Positions 1 through 8,043 of a stretch of DNA of 38,723 nucleotides are shown here, in pieces. Below the pieces are notes generated by a model that searched no databases, was not told where the DNA came from, and was given only the letters and a program-made list of their open reading frames with translations. Every line of letters starts with the position of its first letter. The first letter of the stretch is position 1. A program made the position numbers and the translations under genes. Source of the stretch: Chloroflexota bacterium (GTDB lineage: Bacteria; Chloroflexota; Dehalococcoidia; SZUA-161); NCBI GenBank assembly GCA_021787935.1, contig JAJYLC010000011.1, positions 1 to 38,723 of the forward strand, in the 5' to 3' direction.

Positions 1-557
1 ATCCAACTATACACGTAGGCGATACTATACAATTCACAGCCACAGGAACCTATTGCAATGGCAGCACCCAGAACATCTCCACAAGTGTGACCTGGATGTC
101 AGGAAATACCAGCGTCGCCACCATAAGCGCCACCGGAAATGCTACAGGTCTGGCTGTGGGGACAACACCCATCACAGCCAAGCTTGGCAATATCACCAGC
201 CCGGCTCAAACCCTCACGGTTGTTAAAGCGCCGCCAACACAAATTTTGGTTACTGTCATAATAAAACCTGAGACTTTAAACCTTCACAGTAAAGGCGTGT
301 TCACTGCATTTATTCGGCTTCCAAAAGGTTTCAACGTTGCCGATATTGACCTTGCCACAGTTCAATGTGAAGGTGCAGATGCAATAAAAGGGATGGTGTC
401 TGACAATACTTTGACAGTGAAGTTCGAGAGACAATCCTTGGTAAACGTGTCGACTGGGGATAAAGTCAGCCTAACAGTAACCGGGAAGCTAAAAAACGGG
501 ACGCCATTCACAGGCAGTGACACTGTAAGGATCATAGATAACGGTAATAAGAAATAG
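1..557 (+). CDS. Surface protein with bacterial Ig-like (Big_2) domain, 5' partial
   Basis: The frame is open to the left window edge, so this is the C-terminal part of a longer protein and the ORF-track start (GTG at 87) is not the real start. The visible part begins inside a Big_2-type immunoglobulin-like domain (FTATGTYCNGS, then TSVATISATGNATGLAVGTT), rich in Thr, Ser and Gly as usual for extracellular beta-sandwich repeats. A linker (KAPPTQ) leads to a second beta-rich module of about 100 residues (TLNLHSKGVFTAFIRLPKG), a module I associate with the C-termini of exported prokaryotic surface proteins. Big_2 domains act in cell-surface adhesion or as spacers. No LPXTG motif or C-terminal membrane anchor is present. 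A strong terminator follows. The function of the missing N-terminal part cannot be inferred. Confidence 0.75.
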   Translation, partial: PTIHVGDTIQFTATGTYCNGSTQNISTSVTWMSGNTSVATISATGNATGLAVGTTPITAKLGNITSPAQTLTVVKAPPTQILVTVIIKPETLNLHSKGVFTAFIRLPKGFNVADIDLATVQCEGADAIKGMVSDNTLTVKFERQSLVNVSTGDKVSLTVTGKLKNGTPFTGSDTVRIIDNGNKK

Positions 558-592
558 CTGGGTGAAAACAACTTAAAGTAATCGCGACTTTA

Positions 593-638
593 GGGAGGCT
601 GAGAGTCGGTCCGGATTCTCGGCCTCCCTTGTTTGTTT
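593..638 (+). terminator. Intrinsic terminator after the Ig-like surface protein
   Basis: GGGAGGCTGAG (593-603) pairs with CTCGGCCTCCC (618-628), an 11-bp stem with one G-U pair and a 14-nt apical region. It is followed by a T-rich run (TTGTTTGTTT). It lies 35 nt after the stop codon at 557 and separates this gene from the operon that starts at 1026. Confidence 0.85.
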
Positions 639-844
639 ATGTGCTACTGTTGCGGTACTGCTCTATTTTCAAAACAATCTGTCATGTTGATTGAAATCAG
701 CACTTAGACGGATGAAATACTACCTCTTTAAGGGTAGCCTGGAGCACCCGCTCCAGGCACCAAGTCGGAGCAGGTGCTCCGACCTACCCAAATTAAGCAC
801 GAGCAGCGATAAGGCTATCCAAAGGTAATATGACTTAACGTACA
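639..844. other. Intergenic region without a gene, holding a palindromic repeat
   Basis: No ORF with coding character was found in the roughly 390 nt between the terminator and the start at 1026. This part holds the double-hairpin repeat described separately (732-789). The remainder (845-1025) is a promoter and an untranslated leader. Confidence 0.6.
732..789. repeat. Palindromic repeat forming two hairpins in a closing stem
   Basis: Two adjacent perfect hairpins: GCCTGGAGC/GCTCCAGGC (737-745/750-758, 4-nt loop) and GTCGGAGC/GCTCCGAC (764-771/776-783, 4-nt loop). They are enclosed by GGGTAG (732-737) and CTACCC (784-789), so the element can fold as a three-way junction. There is no T-tract, so it is not an intrinsic terminator. 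The GGAGC-N4-GCTCC core recurs at 30948-30969, which suggests a dispersed REP-like family. Confidence 0.7.
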
Positions 845-873
845 TTGACAAATACCGATGGCAATGATATAAA
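845..873 (+). promoter_or_regulatory. Sigma70-type promoter of the acid-degradation operon
   Basis: TTGACA at 845-850 and TATAAA at 868-873 are separated by exactly 17 bp, a near-perfect housekeeping promoter. The predicted transcription start near 880 leaves an untranslated leader of about 145 nt before the ATG at 1026. No known riboswitch fold was recognised in that leader. Confidence 0.75.
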
Positions 874-1025
874 GTTTTTGTTCCGCAATGCTTCACTCAG
901 TATATTTTCCCTGCGGATTTTTCCATCGCTCCACAGTCAAAGCTCAACCCAACCGCAGATAAACTTTTAAGGCTGATTTTAGAAAAATGCAAATCAGGTA
1001 AAAGGACTTGATTAAGGAGGCGTTA

Positions 1026-2489
1026 ATGGCAGGCATAACCTCTTACGGTGCTTACATACCGCTGCACCGCTTGGCCAGGACTGAGCTCTTCCGGGCCTGG
1101 AGCGGCATCGGCATGTTAGGCATGTCCGTGCCGGGCGAGAAGGCGGTAGCAAGCTACGACGAAGACTGCGTGACTATGGCGGTAGAGGCAGTCATCGATT
1201 GCATGGGCAAGATAGACCCTAAAACTATCGACGGGCTGTTCTTCGCCTCTACAACCCACCCTTATAGCGAGAAGCAAAGCTCAGCCATAATAGCCGCCGC
1301 GGCCGATATGGGCCGCAACGTGAGGGTTGCGGATTTCGCTGGCTCTTTGAGGACAGGGACTATCGCTATAACCGCGGCTCTCGATGCTATAAAAGCTAAA
1401 TCGGCTAAGAATATCATGGTCGCTGCTGCCGATGCCCGTCCCGCAGCACCCTCAGGTCTTATGGAGCAGGGTTTTGGCGACGGGGCCGCTGCTCTCCTTC
1501 TGGGCGATAAGGATGTCATCGCCTCAATCGAGGGCAGCTATTCGATTTGCGATGAGTTTTCCGGAGTGTGGCGGGCTCATACTGATAGCTTTGTTCGCTC
1601 GTGGGAAGACCGCATGGTGCTGGATAAAGGCTATTCTGAAATCCTCCCCGAGGCCATCACCGGCGTGATGAACAAATTTAATCTCAAGGCCAGTGATTTC
1701 GCCAAAGTGGTATATGACTCCCCCCTCGATGTGAGAGCGCACATCAAGCTGTCGAAGAGCCTGGGATTCGATGCGGCGAAGGTCCAGGATACTATGTTCA
1801 TGAACTTGGGCAATACCGGCACGGCACAGGCAATGATGATGATGGTGGCAGCCCTCGAAGAAGCTAAAGCAGGGGATAAGATACTTTTCGCCAGCTATGG
1901 AAACGGAGCCGATGCTTTCGTTATCGAAGTGAGCCAGTTTATTGAAATCGCCAGAGACCGTCGGGGAATCAAAGCTCATCTAGCATCAAAAAGGATGGTC
2001 AACAACTATGAAACATATCTGCGCTGGAGAGGGCTGATACCTCTGGAGCCGGCACAACGCCCTGAGCTAACACCCACCTCTATCTCAGCGCTGCGCAGGG
2101 ATCGCAAAGCCATCCTGCCCCTCTACGGAGTGAAATGTAAAAAGTGCGGCACTCCGGAGTACCGTCCTCCGGCCTGGGCTGGCGGGAGAGCGCCGGCCAG
2201 GATATGCGTGATGTGCCAGGCCAAAGACCAGTTCGAGGATTACAAGTTCGCTGACAAGAAGGGAAAGCTGTTCAACTTCACCCATGACTACATTGCAACT
2301 ACACCCGACCCTCCGGCCACCAACGTTATTATCGACTTCGATGGCGGAGGCAGAGGGATGTTCGATTTCACTGACCGCGACCCGGACAAGGTAGCTGTGG
2401 GCATGCCTGTGGAGATGACCTTCAGGAAGCTTTTCTTCGATCGCGGTATCCATAACTATTACTGGAAAGCCAGACCGGTGAGAGTCTAG
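1026..2489 (+). CDS. HMG-CoA-synthase-like protein fused to a DUF35 zinc-ribbon/OB domain
   Basis: The start is ATG 1026, not the TTG at 1008, because AAGGAGG (1014-1020) lies 5 nt before it; the product is 487 aa. Residues 1-310 have the thiolase-like fold of HMG-CoA synthases and KAS III enzymes (GDGAAALLLGD near 152; NLGNTGTAQ near 260). Residues 360-487 form a DUF35 module: a rubredoxin-like zinc ribbon with Cys371/374 and Cys394/397, then an OB fold. The usual catalytic Cys segment reads GSLRTGT (106-112) with no Cys, and the usual His segment reads YDSPLDVRAH (230-239), so a standard HMG-CoA synthase reaction is doubtful. In archaea, DUF35 bridges thiolase and HMG-CoA synthase for substrate channelling. 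The next gene is a thiolase, so a thiolase/HMGCS/DUF35 complex is a reasonable inference. First gene of the operon. Confidence 0.85.
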   Translation: MAGITSYGAYIPLHRLARTELFRAWSGIGMLGMSVPGEKAVASYDEDCVTMAVEAVIDCMGKIDPKTIDGLFFASTTHPYSEKQSSAIIAAAADMGRNVRVADFAGSLRTGTIAITAALDAIKAKSAKNIMVAAADARPAAPSGLMEQGFGDGAAALLLGDKDVIASIEGSYSICDEFSGVWRAHTDSFVRSWEDRMVLDKGYSEILPEAITGVMNKFNLKASDFAKVVYDSPLDVRAHIKLSKSLGFDAAKVQDTMFMNLGNTGTAQAMMMMVAALEEAKAGDKILFASYGNGADAFVIEVSQFIEIARDRRGIKAHLASKRMVNNYETYLRWRGLIPLEPAQRPELTPTSISALRRDRKAILPLYGVKCKKCGTPEYRPPAWAGGRAPARICVMCQAKDQFEDYKFADKKGKLFNFTHDYIATTPDPPATNVIIDFDGGGRGMFDFTDRDPDKVAVGMPVEMTFRKLFFDRGIHNYYWKARPVRV

Positions 2490-2499
2490 GAGGATAAAG

Positions 2500-3687
2500 A
2501 TGGCAGAAAGCATAAAGGATAAAGTCGCCGTAATTGGCGTGGGCTGTACCAAATTCGGTGAACTTTGGGACAGAAGCGTCTCAGATATGATAGTTGACGC
2601 CACCACTGAAGCCCTAGAAGATGCGGGAGTCGAGCTTAAGGACATCGACGCGGCATGGGTAGGACACTGGTGTGAAACGTCAGGAATGACAGGGCTGGGC
2701 CTGTCCGGAACCCTGGGACTTCAGTACAAGCCCGTTACCAGGATCGAGAATGCCTGCGCTACAGGGTCAGATTGCCTCAGAAACGCCGCCTATGCCATAG
2801 CCTGCGGTGTGTATGACATAGTCATGGTTGTGGGAGCCGAAAAGCTGAAGGATATGGGCATCGCCGGACTGCCCAATCAGGTCCCCCTGGGCACCCCTAA
2901 CTTGATAACCGCTATCTCGGCGCCGGGACTTTTCGCCATGATGGCCACAAGCTATTTTCACCGCTACGGCCTCAGTCCCCAGGAAGGGAAAAGGATGCTT
3001 TCGCACATCCCTGTGAAAAGCCATCACAATGGAGCCATGAACCCCAAAGCCCACTTCCGCAGGGAGGTGACTCTGGAGCAGGTAATAAACTCACCCATAA
3101 TCGCCTGGCCGCTGGGCATCTTCGATTGCTGCGGCACAAGCGATGGTGCAGCCGCCGCTATCCTGGTGCGGGCGAGCGAGGCCAAGAAGTTCAGGAATGA
3201 CCCTATCTATATCAAAGCACTGCAGATATGTGCCAACCCTGCTGATGGCGCCAGGAGAAACGACTTCGATTTTACGCACATCGAGGCAGGCTATCGCGCC
3301 GGAGTGGCAGCATATAAAGAGGCTGGCATAACGAACCCGCGGGGAGAAATCAGCATGGCCGAGGTGCATGACTGCTTCTCCATTAATGAAGCTATTGTCA
3401 TGGAAGACCTTCAATTCAGCCCCAGAGGAAAGGTGAAGAATGACCTCGAGTCCGGCTTCTTCAATCTTGACGGAGGATTGCCGGTGCAAGCCAGCGGCGG
3501 CTTGAAATGCTTCGGGCATCCAGTAGCAGCCACAGGGCTCAGGATGCTCTACGAGATGTGTCAGCAGCTTCAGGGAAAGGCAGGGCCCCGGCAGGTCAAG
3601 AACGCGAGACTGGGGCTGACCCATAATATGGGTGGGCACCCGGCAGATAACGTCGTCTCCTGCGTCATCGTAGGGCGTGATCGATAG
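2500..3687 (+). CDS. SCP2-type thiolase (acyl-CoA acetyltransferase family)
   Basis: 395 aa, typical for the SCP2/lipid-transfer thiolase family. The catalytic residues look intact: nucleophile Cys87 in NACATGS, His290 in HDCFSINE, and Cys337/His340 in GGLKCFGHP. It would cleave or form a beta-ketoacyl-CoA. Related enzymes that pair with a DUF35 partner include BbsB of benzylsuccinate degradation, archaeal acetoacetyl-CoA thiolase and the steroid aldolase Ltp2. The preceding gene supplies a DUF35 domain, so the pair probably forms one complex. AGGAGG overlaps the stop codon of the upstream gene, 10 nt from its end to the ATG, which suggests translational coupling. Its substrate cannot be read from sequence. 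Confidence 0.9.
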   Translation: MAESIKDKVAVIGVGCTKFGELWDRSVSDMIVDATTEALEDAGVELKDIDAAWVGHWCETSGMTGLGLSGTLGLQYKPVTRIENACATGSDCLRNAAYAIACGVYDIVMVVGAEKLKDMGIAGLPNQVPLGTPNLITAISAPGLFAMMATSYFHRYGLSPQEGKRMLSHIPVKSHHNGAMNPKAHFRREVTLEQVINSPIIAWPLGIFDCCGTSDGAAAAILVRASEAKKFRNDPIYIKALQICANPADGARRNDFDFTHIEAGYRAGVAAYKEAGITNPRGEISMAEVHDCFSINEAIVMEDLQFSPRGKVKNDLESGFFNLDGGLPVQASGGLKCFGHPVAATGLRMLYEMCQQLQGKAGPRQVKNARLGLTHNMGGHPADNVVSCVIVGRDR

Positions 3688-3702
3688 CTTACAGGAGCAA
3701 AA

Positions 3703-4899
3703 ATGGACTTTCGCTTCACTCCTAAAGAAGAGGCATTAAGAAAGCAGTTCGACGATTTTTACAGAGAAGAGATGAAGAATGCCCCGCCCGAGTGGGGGAC
3801 ATCCTTCGAGGCCATCTACGGCAGCGACGAATGCTGGGAATTCCACAAGCAAACGGCCAAAAAACTGGGCGCCAGAGGCTGGCTCTCGCGCCCCTGGCCT
3901 AAAGAATACGGCGGCGAAGACGCCCCTCTGATAGAGCAATTCATCTTCAGTGAGGTGCAGGGGTATCACAGAGGAGCGGGCGTCGACCCCCTCGGCGTGA
4001 GCGTACTGGCCCCTTCACTTTTAATCAGCGGGAACGAGGAGCAAAAGAGGGAACATCTGCCACCTATGGCGCGCGGCGAGCGGTTCTGGTGCCAGTGCTG
4101 GAGCGAGCCGGGCTCCGGTTCCGACCTGGCATCTCTCAGCACCCGTGCGGTAAGGCAGGGCGATGACTATATCGTTAACGGACAGAAAATCTGGACAACG
4201 GGGGCACACCGTGCCGATTGGTGTAACCTCCTGGCCAGGACAGACCCCAATCAGAAAAGAGGCCGCGGGCTTTCTTTCTTTCTGCTGGATATGAAAACCC
4301 CAGGCATTACAGTCCGTCCTATCCGCAGCATGGAAGGCTCCCACATGTTTAACGAGGTATTTTTCGACAGTGTCAAGATTCCGGTGCGCAACCGGGTAGC
4401 CGAGGAGAACCAGGGCTGGATAGCCTCTCAAATGTCGTCTAACTTCGAACGCTCTATGATAAATGTGTTTTCTTTCTGCAAACGGGAGCTGGAAGAACTG
4501 GTGGAGTTCTGCCAGGAGACAAAAATCGACGGCAAGAGCTTAGCTCAAAATCCCTTTGTTCGGCACAGGCTGGCCCAGCTTGCCATCGAGGTTGAGTCGG
4601 GACGCTCCTTTGCCTACTCCGTAGTCTGGAGCCAGATCAGATTGGGATTGGTGGCGGCTGGCCCTATGGCAGCAGCAGCGAAAGTCATGGCCACTGAACT
4701 GAACCAGCGCCTCAGCTATCTCGGCTGCCAGATTATGGGCCTCTATGGACAGGTGAAAGAGTCCAGATGGGCAATGCTGCAGGGTAAATATGAGAAGGAC
4801 TACCAGCTATGCGTAGGGCTGAACATGGGTGGGGGCACTTCCGAGGTCATGAGAAACCTCGTCTGCTCGCTGGGCCTGGGGCTGCCCAGAAGCTGGTAA
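3703..4899 (+). CDS. Acyl-CoA dehydrogenase family flavoprotein
   Basis: 398 aa with the N-terminal helical, middle beta and C-terminal helical acyl-CoA dehydrogenase domains. The FAD/substrate motif CWSEPGSGSDLASL is at 132-145 and IWTTGAHRADW near 163. It would introduce a 2,3-double bond into an acyl-CoA and pass electrons to ETF. The C-terminal segment reads GGGTSEV (376-382), whereas short and medium-chain enzymes have YEGT with the catalytic Glu; the base must come from elsewhere, as it does in isovaleryl-CoA dehydrogenase and some FadE-type enzymes. ATG 3703 follows ACAGGAG. It is the third gene of the operon, between the thiolase and a hydratase, as expected for a beta-oxidation-like route. 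Confidence 0.9.
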   Translation: MDFRFTPKEEALRKQFDDFYREEMKNAPPEWGTSFEAIYGSDECWEFHKQTAKKLGARGWLSRPWPKEYGGEDAPLIEQFIFSEVQGYHRGAGVDPLGVSVLAPSLLISGNEEQKREHLPPMARGERFWCQCWSEPGSGSDLASLSTRAVRQGDDYIVNGQKIWTTGAHRADWCNLLARTDPNQKRGRGLSFFLLDMKTPGITVRPIRSMEGSHMFNEVFFDSVKIPVRNRVAEENQGWIASQMSSNFERSMINVFSFCKRELEELVEFCQETKIDGKSLAQNPFVRHRLAQLAIEVESGRSFAYSVVWSQIRLGLVAAGPMAAAAKVMATELNQRLSYLGCQIMGLYGQVKESRWAMLQGKYEKDYQLCVGLNMGGGTSEVMRNLVCSLGLGLPRSW

Positions 4900-4941
4900 C
4901 AAGAATATTTTAAGAGGCAAGTTCTACAGGAGGTACTGGCA

Positions 4942-5427
4942 ATGGCCGATGGCTCAGAGATAATGGACAAGCTCAAACAGTTGCTCGGTACCACTACAGG
5001 GCCGGTCATCAATGAGGTGGAAAGAGGCGCCATCAGGAGGTATGCCGAAGCGGTAGATGACCCCAACCCACTCTACAGCGATTCGGAATATGCCAGAAAG
5101 AGCAAATATGGCGAGATAATAGCTCCGCCGGGTTTCTTGGGCTGGGCTAAAAAAGTAAATGATGAATCAGTCGAGATGATGAGCAAAGTGTTCGGCACCC
5201 TGATTGAGGCAGGCCTGCTCCGCATCCTCGATGGCGGTGTCGACTACGATTTCTTCCTTCCCGTACGTGCCGGAGATACATTGACATGGTATGCTCGGTT
5301 CGCTGATGCCAAGGAGCGCATAGGCAAAGATGGGGGGAAGATGGTCTTTCTTACTATGGAGCTAACCTTCCTCAACCAGAATGGCGACATGGTAGCCAAG
5401 CGCAGGCAGACTTTCCTGGCTCGCTAA
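4942..5427 (+). CDS. MaoC-like / FAS1-type dehydratase (enoyl-CoA hydratase)
   Basis: 161 aa, a single hot-dog domain of the MaoC_dehydrat_N (FAS1-like dehydratase) type. Marks include the early segment RYAEAVDDPNPLYSD, then the APPGFLGW stretch, and a C-terminal strand with the hot-dog pattern (VFLTMELTFLNQNGD). Such proteins hydrate 2-enoyl-CoA to 3-hydroxyacyl-CoA, and many work as homo- or heterodimers. Position after the acyl-CoA dehydrogenase fits the next chemical step. AGGAGG (4929-4934) precedes ATG 4942. No 3-hydroxyacyl-CoA dehydrogenase follows, which bears on how the thiolase step is fed. Confidence 0.85.
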   Translation: MADGSEIMDKLKQLLGTTTGPVINEVERGAIRRYAEAVDDPNPLYSDSEYARKSKYGEIIAPPGFLGWAKKVNDESVEMMSKVFGTLIEAGLLRILDGGVDYDFFLPVRAGDTLTWYARFADAKERIGKDGGKMVFLTMELTFLNQNGDMVAKRRQTFLAR

Positions 5428-5459
5428 CTGAAAAGAGAAACGAGAGGGAGCAAGGAGCT

Positions 5460-6689
5460 TTGGCGAGAAAAAGCCTTACGAAGACAAGAAGGACGAAAAA
5501 ACAGGCCCAAGAGGAGACGACTCCGGCATTGCAGGGAATTAAGGTGCTGGATATGACCTGGGTGGGCCCTGGCCCTTTTTGCACCTCCCTTCTCGGCGAC
5601 CTCGGCGCTGAGGTGATAAAGATACACGAACCACATCCTGAACGTCGCGGCGGCCTGATTACTCAGGTGTTCCCCAACTCATCTGATTTCCCCGGCTTCA
5701 GGAACTGTAAGACTCTGGGGCTTAACCTAAAAGCAGAGGAAGGCAGAAAAATCTTCTATGAGCTGTGTAAAACCGCCGACGTCGTGGTGGAAGGATCGAG
5801 GCCGGGTGTTGTGAAACGTCTGGGCATCGACTATAGCAGCATAAAAAAGATAAACCCGGCGATCGTTTACGCCTCGCTTACGGGCTACGGGCAAGACGGC
5901 CCCTACCGCAATCTCGTGGGGCATGATATCAACTACGAGGCTGTCGGCGGCCTCTTAGGTATAACAGGAATCGCCGGCGGAAAGCCCGTGATCCCGGGTA
6001 TACCGATAGCAGACTTCGCCGGCGGAGGCCTGTCTGCGGCAACAGCTATTTTAGCGGCATTGATGGCGAGAGAGAGGACGGGCAAAGGGCAGTTTATCGA
6101 TGTATCAATAACAGACACGATAGTGGGGCTGATGTCTATATGGATAAACCCCTACCTTGCCTGGGGCGTAGCCTGCCAGAGAGGCGAAACCTGGCTCAGC
6201 GGGCAGTGGCCCTGGTACAACGTGTATGAAACAAAGGACAAGAAGTACATCAGCATCGGCGCCATCGAAGCCGGGTTCTATGCCAACCTGTGCCAGCTTC
6301 TGGGCCGTGATGATTTTATCGAACACCAGTATGCGGAAGGCAAGAAACGGGAGGAGGTCTTCCGATATTTCAAACAGACCTTCTTAACTAAGACCAGAGA
6401 CGAGTGGGTAAAAATCCTGAGACAGAAAGATACCTGTGTTGCCCCAGTCTACTCCATCGAAGAGCTTGTGGCAGACCGCCAACTCCTGGCCCGCGGTATG
6501 ATTCAGGAAATGCCCCACCCGGTTTTAGGCAGTGTTAAGCAAGTAGGCTCTATGCTCAAACTGAACCCACCTTCTCAAATCAGGAACTGGAGCACGCAGC
6601 TAGGACAGCACACCGAAGAGATATTACTTGAACTCGGCCACGATGCAAAAAGTATAAAGGCACTACGTCAAAAAGAAGTAATAGGATAG
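5460..6689 (+). CDS. CaiB/BaiF family III CoA-transferase, copy 1
   Basis: About 409 aa. The CoA-transferase family III signature opens with GIKVLDMTWVGPGPF, then DLGAEVIKIHEP, YASLTGYGQDGPY and RTGKGQFIDVS. The catalytic Asp that forms the acyl-anhydride intermediate is present as Asp185 in IPIADFAGGG. The enzyme moves CoA between an acyl-CoA and a free acid and so would activate the substrate of this operon. The TTG start at 5460 gives a Lys/Arg-rich 24-residue extension not typical of the family (GAGGGAG lies 10 nt upstream); a later start near the TTG at the PALQGIK segment is possible. Homologues form interlocked dimers, and two further copies follow. Confidence 0.88.
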   Translation: MARKSLTKTRRTKKQAQEETTPALQGIKVLDMTWVGPGPFCTSLLGDLGAEVIKIHEPHPERRGGLITQVFPNSSDFPGFRNCKTLGLNLKAEEGRKIFYELCKTADVVVEGSRPGVVKRLGIDYSSIKKINPAIVYASLTGYGQDGPYRNLVGHDINYEAVGGLLGITGIAGGKPVIPGIPIADFAGGGLSAATAILAALMARERTGKGQFIDVSITDTIVGLMSIWINPYLAWGVACQRGETWLSGQWPWYNVYETKDKKYISIGAIEAGFYANLCQLLGRDDFIEHQYAEGKKREEVFRYFKQTFLTKTRDEWVKILRQKDTCVAPVYSIEELVADRQLLARGMIQEMPHPVLGSVKQVGSMLKLNPPSQIRNWSTQLGQHTEEILLELGHDAKSIKALRQKEVIG

Positions 6690-6743
6690 CCTGGCTTCTC
6701 TATTACTCTTAATCTAAGTCACCCCAGCAGCGGAGGTGGAACT

Positions 6744-8012
6744 GTGGCGGGCCAGGAGAATTCCCTGCTATCAGGGTATCGGGTTCTCGATTTAACCGAC
6801 GAGAAGGGGCAGCTCTGCGGCAAGCTTCTCGGTGACCTGGGGGCCGATGTCATCAAGGTCGAACCGCCCGGGGGAGACCCTGCGAGAAACAACGGGCCGT
6901 TCCATAAAGACATCCCACACCCCGAGAAGAGCCTTTTCTGGTTTTACACCAACCTGCACAAACGGAGCATTACCTTAAATCTCGATACTTCTGACGGCAA
7001 AGATATTTTCCAGAAGCTGGTTAAAACCACAGACTTCGTGGTGGAATCCTTCGAGCCGGGATACATGGCCAGCCTGGGCCTGGGATATGCGGAGCTTGAG
7101 AAAATCAATCCCAGAATCATCATGACTTCCATCACACCTTTCGGGCAAACCGGTCCCTATGCCCACTATAAGGCCACCGATATAGTGGGGGTAGCTATGG
7201 GTGGGATGGTGTATATCTACGGCGAGATGGACCGCCCGCCGAACCGGCTTAGCTGTCCTCAATTCTACTTTCTGGGAGGACTTCACGGCGCTACGGGCTC
7301 GATGGTAGCTCACTATTACCGCGAGCTCACCGGCGAGGGACAGCATGTGGATGTCTCCTGTCAACAGGCAGTGGTGCTATCGCTGATGATTGTCGCGGAG
7401 ATCTGGGACATGCTCAAGTACAGCTACAGGGGAATGGGGCCTTTCTATGCAGGCGCCAGGCCTGGTGGCTCCCCTCTCTTCAGCCAAGTGATTTACCCCT
7501 GCAAGGACGGACATGTCTTTTTGCTGGTTACCGGCGCATCTCAAGCCGGTATGATAAGCTCTTCACAGGCTCTGGTGGAGATGGCTAACAAAGAGGGTAT
7601 AGCCTTCGAATTGAAGGACTATCCCTGGCAGACCATCGATGCAGCAACCATAAACCAGGAGGAGCTAACCAGGCTTACTGACGCTATTGCTGAATTCATT
7701 AAAACCAAGACCAAGGCAGAGCTGTCAAGTCTGGCGCTGGAAAGGGGTATCCTGCTCGCCCCGATTACGACAGTCAAGGATGTAGTGGAAAGCCCCCAGT
7801 TCGCAGCCCGGGGATTCTGGCAGGAAGTGGAGCACCCGGAACTGGGAGCAGCTATTACATACCCAGGCTATCCTATCAAGATGAGCGAGGCACCTTACCA
7901 GGTACAGCGGAGGGCACCTTTCATAGGGGAGCACAACGAAGAGGTCTATGAAAAAGAGCTGGGATTTTCGAAGCAGCAGCTAGGCATACTCAAGAGCTGC
8001 GGCGTTATTTAG
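6744..8012 (+). CDS. CaiB/BaiF family III CoA-transferase, copy 2, catalytic Asp missing
   Basis: 422 aa with GTG start at 6744 behind a GGAGG box. Family features are clear (GYRVLDLTDEKG, DLGADVIKVEPPGGDP, SITPFGQTGPY, LTGEGQHVDVS). When aligned back from the TGEGQ motif, the position of the catalytic Asp falls at CPQFYFLGG (Phe174), so no acid is available there. It also has a WFYTNLHKRS segment where many homologues carry F..NR.KRS. I infer a non-catalytic or regulatory partner in a heteromeric CoA-transferase, as known for two-subunit members such as BbsEF, or a different chemistry. It is flanked by two copies with an Asp, which supports a heteromer rather than decay. Confidence 0.85.
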   Translation: MAGQENSLLSGYRVLDLTDEKGQLCGKLLGDLGADVIKVEPPGGDPARNNGPFHKDIPHPEKSLFWFYTNLHKRSITLNLDTSDGKDIFQKLVKTTDFVVESFEPGYMASLGLGYAELEKINPRIIMTSITPFGQTGPYAHYKATDIVGVAMGGMVYIYGEMDRPPNRLSCPQFYFLGGLHGATGSMVAHYYRELTGEGQHVDVSCQQAVVLSLMIVAEIWDMLKYSYRGMGPFYAGARPGGSPLFSQVIYPCKDGHVFLLVTGASQAGMISSSQALVEMANKEGIAFELKDYPWQTIDAATINQEELTRLTDAIAEFIKTKTKAELSSLALERGILLAPITTVKDVVESPQFAARGFWQEVEHPELGAAITYPGYPIKMSEAPYQVQRRAPFIGEHNEEVYEKELGFSKQQLGILKSCGVI

Positions 8013-8043
8013 GCTTTCAGAAAAGAGTGGGGAAGATGGCAAG

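Noticed and set aside
732-789. Double hairpin considered as a transcription terminator
   Set aside because: No T-tract follows and it lies 95 nt after a better terminator; its core recurs elsewhere as a repeat.
1008-1025. TTG start of the HMGCS-like gene given by the ORF track
   Set aside because: The AAGGAGG box lies inside this six-codon extension and is ideally placed for the ATG at 1026.
3091-3639. 182-aa - strand ORF
   Set aside because: Antisense to the SCP2 thiolase, whose catalytic motifs are readable in the + frame.
2500-3687. Naming the thiolase an Ltp2-type aldolase
   Set aside because: The thiolase Cys, His and Cys-containing motifs are all present, which argues for ordinary thiolysis or condensation. 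The aldolase option is left as a hypothesis only.
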